Assembly (NCBI GenBank): GCA_937960625.1
Contig: CALGPD010000344.1
Location: 1-11,224 of the forward strand
From: an uncultured Spirochaetia bacterium
Lineage (GTDB): Bacteria; Spirochaetota; CALGPD01
Direction: 5' to 3'
Length of the DNA stretch: 11,224 bases
Each line of letters opens with the position of its first letter. Position 1 is the first letter of the stretch. A model generated the notes under the pieces. It was given only the letters and a program-made list of their open reading frames with translations. It did not search any database and was not told where the DNA came from. Positions 7,245 through 11,224 of this stretch are shown here, one piece after another. The position numbers and the translations under genes were made by a program.

Positions 7245-7530
7245 ATTCCCCTACTTAGCTTCATTTTTTACTGTAAACAACTGTATAAAAATAATAAATT
7301 CTTATAAAATTTAAAAAGTTACTTAATATATTTTTATAAAAATCTATCTTACTTTACTGATTTAAAAATTATATGTTTAAAAAGTAGATATTTTCTATGG
7401 TCAGGCTGCTTAATTTTGAATTAAAAAGTAAGCTTTAAGTTTTTATCCGATCAAAATTTCAAAAAAATAAATTTTTTTTAACTATCCGGATTTATTTTTG
7501 TCTAAATAACCGTGAACTAAAAAATAAGAA

Positions 7531-7716
7531 GATGTTTGATGAGAAAAAAATCCTGCTTTAAGCTAAGCTGGAAATGAAAAAATATACGTTAGAGAGCGTT
7601 TTTATAAGCTTACAGAATATGGATAAACATCAAACTGAAAAGTTTTAATTTAAGTGAATAAGATAATACTTTCCTCCAAATAATAACTCTTAACCCGGGA
7701 CCGGCCCGGGTTTTTT
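7531..7716 (+). ncRNA. Candidate unannotated plus-strand small RNA or leader ending at the orphan terminator
   Basis: A strong plus-strand terminator ends this stretch, yet the nearest plus-strand gene upstream stops at 4975. Within it, GATGTTTGATG (7531-7541) can pair with the region 7625-7635: GTTTGATG with CATCAAAC at 7628-7635 (8 bp), or alternatively GATGTTT with AAACATC at 7625-7631. These offer two mutually exclusive long-range stems. A 24-codon ORF (7574-7648, beginning MKKYTLESVF) lies between the arms but has only a weak GGAA before it. I cannot place a promoter; TTGTCT at 7498-7503 is a possible -35 without a good partner. The left boundary is arbitrary, set by the first dyad arm. 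It could also be a relic of a degraded gene. It matches no riboswitch or RNA family I recognise. Confidence 0.3.
7692..7716 (+). terminator. Strong rho-independent terminator, plus strand
   Basis: AACCCGGG (7692-7699) pairs perfectly with CCCGGGTT (7705-7712) around a 5-nt ACCGG loop, and a T-run follows to 7716. On the plus strand this is a textbook intrinsic terminator. Read on the minus strand, the A-run comes before the hairpin and what follows (TTAAGAG...) is not a U-tract, so it fits the minus-strand ABC gene ending at 7728 poorly, although a stem alone could still stabilise that mRNA end. Confidence 0.8.
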
Positions 7717-7727
7717 ATAGATAATTA

Positions 7728-8498
7728 TTATACAAAACCTTGTTTTATAAAATAATCTGTTTCGTCCACTTCCGGGTTTGTGAAAATTTTCGTTGTTTTG
7801 TCATACTCAAAAACCTGGCCTAAATATAAAAATACCGTATAAGAGCTTATCCGCGCTGCAACTCCCATTATATTCGTTGCAACGAGTATGGTGAAATCAT
7901 TTTTAAGTTCGATTAATAAATCCTCAATTATATATCTTGATATGGGGTCAAGGTCGCTTGTAGGGCAATCCAATAATAATATTTCCGGTTCTTTTGCAAT
8001 AGCAACAGCGATTGCAAGCCTCTGCCGCTGGCCGTGGCTTAGATTTGTGGTGCTTTCATCAAGGCGTTCTTTAACTTCATCCCAGAGCTTAACTCTTTTC
8101 AATATTATTTCAACTTTGCGTAAAATTTCTTTTTCATTTATTATGCCTGAAATGCGTATGCTTGAAGTTATATTAGATAAAATAGATCTTTTTGCAAATT
8201 CAACTTTTTGAGGAACATAGCCCATTATTTTTTCAATATCTATTTTTTGAGGCGCTTCCCCTTTTGTCAATATCTGCTGTCCGTTCATGGATATAACACC
8301 TTCATGGTGATTCTTAATGAAATGATCATTTGCTCCGGCAATACATTTTAACAATGTACTTTTGCCGCATCCGGAAGGGCCTACAATAGCAGTAATATTA
8401 TTTTCTGTAATATCTATGGAAATATCATGTAACACTGCAATTTTATCATCATATGAAAAATTAAAATGGTTTAAGGCAAGTTTGATGTTTTCTGACAT
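7728..8498 (-). CDS. PstB-like ABC transporter ATP-binding protein lacking key catalytic residues
   Basis: The 256 residues are the normal PstB length, and the protein looks like PstB throughout, including the C-terminal 'YTVFLYLGQVFEYDKTTKIFTNP' (220-242). Walker A is intact (GPSGCGKST, 40-48) and the Q-loop Gln97 is present. The signature is LSHGQ (153-157) rather than LSGGQ. Walker B reads ILLLDCP: Cys178 (codon TGC) stands where the catalytic Glu is expected. The switch region reads VATNIMG, with Asn209 in place of the His of the PstB VTHNM motif. It should therefore bind ATP but hydrolyse it poorly or not at all. The reading frame is intact and start-to-stop complete, so this looks like a maintained paralogue rather than a pseudogene. 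No PstS, PstC, PstA or PhoU gene is nearby. A GGGGAAG site lies just upstream of the ATG. It is divergent from the SpoIIE-type phosphatase gene. A regulatory or accessory role is inferred. Confidence 0.9.
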   Translation of the reverse strand: MSENIKLALNHFNFSYDDKIAVLHDISIDITENNITAIVGPSGCGKSTLLKCIAGANDHFIKNHHEGVISMNGQQILTKGEAPQKIDIEKIMGYVPQKVEFAKRSILSNITSSIRISGIINEKEILRKVEIILKRVKLWDEVKERLDESTTNLSHGQRQRLAIAVAIAKEPEILLLDCPTSDLDPISRYIIEDLLIELKNDFTILVATNIMGVAARISSYTVFLYLGQVFEYDKTTKIFTNPEVDETDYFIKQGFV

Positions 8499-8804
8499 AA
8501 GCGCTTCCCCGGGTAAAAATGAATTCTTTTTTTATATTACATCATAAACTACTAATAAAATACATAAAAGCAATAGGTGAAAATATTTTTTTTAACATTT
8601 TCTTAATAATTGTTTCAACTTACTTTTATAAAAATATTAATTGAAGATTAAGTAAAAAATAGTATGAATGTGAATTGTTTTAAAATGAGTGATAAAACAG
8701 ATAATTTTATAAAGCTAATATGTTTATTATTTCCTTAACAAAATGAGAATGTTTTAGTAATTTTAAATTCGGTGAGGCAATTATTATTCTTAGGAGAGTT
8801 AATA
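8499..8804. promoter_or_regulatory. 306-bp divergent intergenic region between ATPase and phosphatase genes
   Basis: This very AT-rich region must contain the start signals for both flanking genes. For the plus-strand phosphatase, TTAACA (8735-8740) with a 17-bp spacer to TAATTT (8758-8763) and TTGAAG (8641-8646) with a 16-bp spacer to TATGAA (8663-8668) are candidates. AGGAGAG (8792-8798) is the phosphatase ribosome site. For the minus-strand ATPase, several A/T hexamers fit equally badly. I see no convincing dyad operator. A 24-codon plus-strand ORF at 8664-8738 has no ribosome site and is not called. Confidence 0.35.
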
Positions 8805-10109
8805 ATGCCGTTAAGTGTTAGATATAATAAATCAAAAGAAATTAAGACGTTTAAAGATGAGTTAAAGGTTTCCGGATTAAAACTTGATATGTCTCAAAAA
8901 AAATCCTGGAATGCCGAACCCAAAAAAGACGTTATTAAATTCGTTGAAAATGATTTATCTTCAAAAGGGCACGTTATAAGTAAAATAGCGTGCAGTATTG
9001 CATATGTTGAGCAGGATACATTAATACGGGATTTAGTTCCCGCTTTAAATGCTGATAAAACCATAAAAGAAATCGGCGTGACAGGGCAAAATCACACAGT
9101 TGCTGGAATAATTTTACGCATGGAACTTTTGAATTTTTTAAATCAACATTACGGAAAGCAAATCCTAGTAAATAAGACAATAGGCCAGATGCTTGATGAT
9201 GAATATCTGGCCCAGCTTATAAAAAAGCCGCAGGATTTTCATTTTAAGCGTGACATTTTTTCTATTATTTCCGAGATAACTGAATCTTTGGATACTACTG
9301 AGAAAAAACGTTTTCTTTTAACTAAGGAAAAAGATGAATATGCCGGCATATTTACTAACATTGATGTTCTTCTTTATCTATCGCAAATAACGCGGAATGA
9401 TATTGAACAAGCAGCGGATTTGCAAAAGCGTATTGTACAAGAGAAAATGGAAATAGTAAAAGATCATTTTCATTTTATAGCAACGAGTAAAATGGCAAAA
9501 GGAGTGGGCGGAGATTATTATCTTGCCGAACAAATATCTGACGAAAATTGGCTGTTCTCGTTGTGTGACGTATCTGGAAAAGGTGTGTCTGCCGGCCTCG
9601 TTACAACGTTATTAGGCGCACTGTTTAATATTTATAATTTTAAGAACGGGTTAAAAAATTTTATAATTGCACTTAATCAATACGTTTATTCTTCTTTTCA
9701 AATGGAAAAATATTTAACCGGTTTTTTCGCTTTATTCAATAAAAATTCCGGTAAGCTGACTTTCTACGATATGGGCCATGCATATGTATATATTTTCCGG
9801 AATGAAAAAATCTTTAGAATTAAGAGTTCTGAAGACAATATACCATTGGGTTTTAAACCTGACCTTGAACCCGTTGCAAATGGAGTTACTTTACAAAAAA
9901 ACGACATCCTAATCGTTTTTACAGACGGTTATCAGGAGCAGACAAATACTGAAAACGTTGAATATAATATGCTTACTAGAATAACGGGTTTTATTAAAAA
10001 ATTACCTTTTAAGCAGGTAATCGAGGCTGTTGAGAAAGACATTGATGATTTTAGGGGAGTTCAGCCGCAGCATGATGATATGACTATGTTTTTGATGAAA
10101 TTTTTATAA
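8805..10109 (+). CDS. SpoIIE/RsbU-type PP2C serine phosphatase with N-terminal CBS pair
   Basis: The start is ATG 8805, 6 nt after AGGAGAG (8792-8798), giving 434 residues; a GTG at 8772 is in frame but would place that site inside the coding region. No membrane segment is seen, so it is cytoplasmic. Residues about 60-200 look like two CBS-like repeats ('IRDLVPALNADKTIKEIGV...AGIILRMELLNFL' and 'FLLTKEKDEYAGIFTNIDVLLYL'), which usually bind adenine nucleotides. A helical linker ('TRNDIEQAADLQKRIVQEKM', about 196-215) leads to the phosphatase, residues about 215-434. The metal-binding set is complete: Asp237 in GGDYY, Asp255 in CDVSGKGVSAG, Asp374 in FTDG and Asp425 in the HDDMT motif; 'MGHAYVY' is also present. 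Such enzymes dephosphorylate anti-sigma-factor antagonists or other Ser/Thr phosphoproteins; no partner STAS or kinase gene is in the window. It is divergent from the PstB-like ATPase. Confidence 0.88.
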   Translation: MPLSVRYNKSKEIKTFKDELKVSGLKLDMSQKKSWNAEPKKDVIKFVENDLSSKGHVISKIACSIAYVEQDTLIRDLVPALNADKTIKEIGVTGQNHTVAGIILRMELLNFLNQHYGKQILVNKTIGQMLDDEYLAQLIKKPQDFHFKRDIFSIISEITESLDTTEKKRFLLTKEKDEYAGIFTNIDVLLYLSQITRNDIEQAADLQKRIVQEKMEIVKDHFHFIATSKMAKGVGGDYYLAEQISDENWLFSLCDVSGKGVSAGLVTTLLGALFNIYNFKNGLKNFIIALNQYVYSSFQMEKYLTGFFALFNKNSGKLTFYDMGHAYVYIFRNEKIFRIKSSEDNIPLGFKPDLEPVANGVTLQKNDILIVFTDGYQEQTNTENVEYNMLTRITGFIKKLPFKQVIEAVEKDIDDFRGVQPQHDDMTMFLMKFL

Positions 10110-10112
10110 AAC

Positions 10113-10138
10113 TAAAATTGTTAAATTTTATTTTTTTT
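10113..10138 (+). terminator. Weak AT-only hairpin with T-run after the phosphatase gene
   Basis: TAAAATT (10113-10119) can pair with AATTTTA (10124-10130) across a GTTA loop, followed by an eight-T run. The stem has no G-C pair, so it would be a poor terminator despite the good U-tract. It starts 4 bp after the stop codon. Read-through into the downstream gene remains possible. Confidence 0.35.
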
Positions 10139-10183
10139 ATATCTTTTTTTTAAAAAATATTTCATAATAAATAAAATAGTTAG

Positions 10184-10198
10184 TGGAATAAAGTTCCA
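10184..10198. promoter_or_regulatory. Small inverted repeat upstream of the Spy/CpxP-like gene
   Basis: TGGAA (10184-10188) and TTCCA (10194-10198) form a 5-bp dyad with a 5-nt centre, ten bases before the ribosome site of the gene at 10219. It could be an operator or a 5'-UTR hairpin; with only five pairs it may be chance. Confidence 0.25.
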
Positions 10199-10218
10199 TT
10201 ATATCATAGGAGAATTTT

Positions 10219-10719
10219 ATGAAAAACAAAATAAAACTTTTTATTTTACCTGTTCTTCTTATTTCTGTTTTGTTTATTACAGAAAGTGCATCTGCTAGAA
10301 GACGGGGAGGATACAAACGGCGTTGGAGAAGGTTTAGTTTACGCCGTGCATTGAGCAGCCCAACACTTTATAAACAAGCCGGTATTACATTAGCAACGAG
10401 AAATAGAGCATTAGCTGTTTTTAGAAATTTAAGAATTAGAACCAGAGCGATGAGAAAAGATATGCGAAAAGCATACAGAGCAATCAGAGCCGAATATAGG
10501 AAAAAAGTTATAAGCCTGGAAGGTATATTAGGTCGAGCCAAATATTTACATAATCAAAATTGGAAAATACGAAAAGCAAGAATCATGGCAAGAGTAAAAG
10601 TTCTTAATATGCTCACGTTCGCTCAACGCACAAAACTAAAAGAATTGTATAGAAACCGCAGATATCGCGGGAGACATCACCGGGGGCCTAGAGGTCATCG
10701 TGGCCGAGGCGGAATGTAA
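10219..10719 (+). CDS. Periplasmic Spy/CpxP-like LTxxQ protein, strongly basic with RG-rich tail
   Basis: This encodes 166 residues; ATG 10219 has AGGAGA (10208-10213) 5 nt upstream. Residues 1-26 are a clear Sec signal ending in 'ESASA', so the protein is periplasmic. The middle (about 50-145) is a helical bundle-like region with an LTxxQ motif, Leu132-Thr-Phe-Ala-Gln136 in 'LTFAQRTKLKEL', the hallmark of the Spy/CpxP/periplasmic metal-sensor superfamily; a degenerate first copy may be 'AGITLATRNRALAVF' (54-68). Family members act as envelope-stress chaperones or metal-responsive regulators. By my count the mature 140 residues contain 34 Arg and 12 Lys against 4 acidic residues, far more basic than usual. 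The last 20 residues are RG/RGG- and His-rich ('RGRHHRGPRGHRGRGGM'). It appears monocistronic, with its own terminator. No Cpx-type two-component system is nearby. Confidence 0.72.
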   Translation: MKNKIKLFILPVLLISVLFITESASARRRGGYKRRWRRFSLRRALSSPTLYKQAGITLATRNRALAVFRNLRIRTRAMRKDMRKAYRAIRAEYRKKVISLEGILGRAKYLHNQNWKIRKARIMARVKVLNMLTFAQRTKLKELYRNRRYRGRHHRGPRGHRGRGGM

Positions 10720-10740
10720 TTTTAATAAAAGATAATATTG

Positions 10741-10770
10741 ACCCCGGAGATATCAACCCCGGGGTTTTTT
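10741..10770 (+). terminator. Rho-independent terminator after the Spy/CpxP-like gene
   Basis: ACCCCGG (10741-10747) pairs with CCGGGGT (10759-10765) around an 11-nt loop, followed by a T-run to 10770 and a further A/T stretch. It begins 21 bp after the stop codon of the gene ending at 10719 and should end that transcript. Confidence 0.85.
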
Positions 10771-10850
10771 ATTTTTAGTATTTTGCAAAATATTAACCCA
10801 GCCTTTAATTTCGATTTTAAGTATTCATCTGTATTTTTTTTATAAAAAGC

Positions 10851-10879
10851 TTGAAGTTTATTTCCTTTTTTTTTATAAT
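10851..10879 (+). promoter_or_regulatory. Near-consensus sigma-70 promoter for the VOC gene
   Basis: TTGAAG (10851-10856) and TATAAT (10874-10879) are separated by exactly 17 bp. The predicted start near 10886 leaves a leader of about 30 nt containing the strong GGGAGGT ribosome site (10904-10910). This is the best promoter in the window. Confidence 0.7.
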
Positions 10880-10915
10880 AAAAGTAAAATTTGTAAAGAT
10901 AGTGGGAGGTAAGCT

Positions 10916-11224
10916 ATGTCAAAAATGAATCCGGTTATACATTTTGAAATGCCTTATAAAGAAGCTGATAGAATGATAAACTTTTATAGTAAAATATTTG
11001 GGTGGGAGCTGAATAAACTTGGCTCTGAGATGGGAAATTATATAATTGCGGCTACTGCTAAGAGCGATATAAGAAATGACGGTTATAAAGGGAGCATTGA
11101 CGGTGGTTTTTTCCCGTTAGAACCTGCTTCCCCATCAAAACATCCGAGTATTGTTATTGGGGTTGAGAATATAAACGAAAAAATTAAGCAAATAAATGAA
11201 ATACTTGCAGCAGGGAGTTATAAG
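10916..11224 (+). CDS. VOC (glyoxalase/bleomycin-resistance fold) family protein, 3' end cut by window
   Basis: ATG 10916 follows GGGAGGT (10904-10910) by 5 nt; 103 codons are visible without a stop, and the C-terminus lies beyond the window. The sequence opens 'MSKMNPVIHFEMPYKEADRMINFYSKIFGWEL' and continues with 'EMGNYIIAATAK', 'GSIDGGFFP' and 'HPSIVIGVENINEKIKQI', a clear VOC half of the small PhnB/YdhR-like group commonly annotated as glyoxalase/extradiol dioxygenase-like. His9 is a candidate metal ligand from the first beta strand; the partner ligands would be in the missing half. VOC proteins include glyoxalase I, dioxygenases and drug-binding proteins, so the reaction cannot be named. 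It has its own strong promoter and is isolated from the previous gene by a terminator. Confidence 0.9.
   Translation, partial: MSKMNPVIHFEMPYKEADRMINFYSKIFGWELNKLGSEMGNYIIAATAKSDIRNDGYKGSIDGGFFPLEPASPSKHPSIVIGVENINEKIKQINEILAAGSYK

Larger units (their letters stand above)
7245..7727. other. 483-bp region with no recognised gene, ending in a plus-strand terminator
   Basis: This gap between two minus-strand genes is very AT-rich. It should hold the chemoreceptor promoter; a TATAAT on the minus strand at 7373-7368 is a candidate -10, but I see no good -35 and no convincing flagellar sigma-28 site. The palindrome ATCCGGAT lies at 7484-7491. Plus-strand ORFs are very short: one of 13 codons starting at 7397 and one of 24 codons at 7574-7648, neither with a strong ribosome site. 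The right end holds a strong plus-strand terminator (7692-7716), described separately. Confidence 0.6.

Noticed and set aside
7440..7480. Flagellar sigma-28 type promoter (GATCGGATAA on the minus strand) for the chemoreceptor
   Set aside because: The -10-like part is only a loose match, no TAAA lies 15 bp upstream, and it is about 200 bp from the start codon.
7245..7727. Known riboswitch (c-di-GMP, cobalamin, guanidine types) before the chemoreceptor
   Set aside because: I looked for the conserved cores on both strands and found none; the structured part is on the strand opposite to the chemoreceptor.
7888..8211. 107-codon plus-strand ORF opposite the ABC ATPase
   Set aside because: It is antisense to well-conserved ABC motifs and is an artefact of the minus-strand codons.
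8664..8738. 24-codon plus-strand ORF in the ATPase-phosphatase spacer
   Set aside because: There is no ribosome site, it is embedded in the region expected to hold promoters, and its length is well within chance for AT-rich DNA.
1..11224. CRISPR array, transposase, integrase, tRNA or attachment site
   Set aside because: No regularly spaced repeats, no recombinase motifs in any translation, and no tRNA-like cloverleaf were seen.

Overview
The window is about 11.2 kb of AT-rich DNA, roughly two-thirds A+T by eye, from what looks like a motile Gram-negative-type bacterium. It holds a full methyl-accepting chemotaxis receptor, a Tat-exported protein, several Sec signal peptides and a Spy/CpxP-type periplasmic protein. 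The CBS plus SpoIIE-type phosphatase and the long-bundle chemoreceptor would suit a spirochaete-like or other deep-branching, low-GC diderm lineage, but this is inference and no marker gene in the window settles it.

Layout: (1) positions 1-1087, minus strand: a tight two-gene unit of an unrecognised secreted protein followed by a Tat-signal DUF362 protein that runs off the left edge. (2) A 115-bp divergent spacer with an ACGTA tandem and a perfect GTTACGTAAC palindrome separates this unit from a plus-strand MerR/GyrI-like regulator (1203-2042). (3) 2091-4975, plus strand: a secreted alpha/beta-hydrolase, a small secreted unknown, a CPBP membrane protease and a GNAT acetyltransferase. (4) 5007-7244, minus strand: a dCache chemoreceptor. 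(5) 7245-7727: a 483-bp gap with no recognised gene that ends in a strong plus-strand intrinsic terminator with no annotated gene feeding it. (6) 7728-8498, minus strand: a PstB-type ABC ATPase that has lost the Walker B glutamate and the switch histidine. It is divergent from (7) a soluble CBS-SpoIIE phosphatase (8805-10109, plus). (8) 10219-10719: a hyper-basic Spy/CpxP-like periplasmic protein with its own terminator. (9) 10916 to the right edge: a VOC (glyoxalase-fold) protein behind a near-consensus promoter.

Most genes look like separate small transcription units. The three points most worth following are the apparently ATPase-dead PstB paralogue beside a PP2C-type phosphatase, the orphan plus-strand terminator at 7692-7716, which implies an unannotated RNA or peptide gene, and the arginine-loaded LTxxQ protein with an RG-rich tail. 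No CRISPR array, insertion sequence, tRNA or rRNA was seen.
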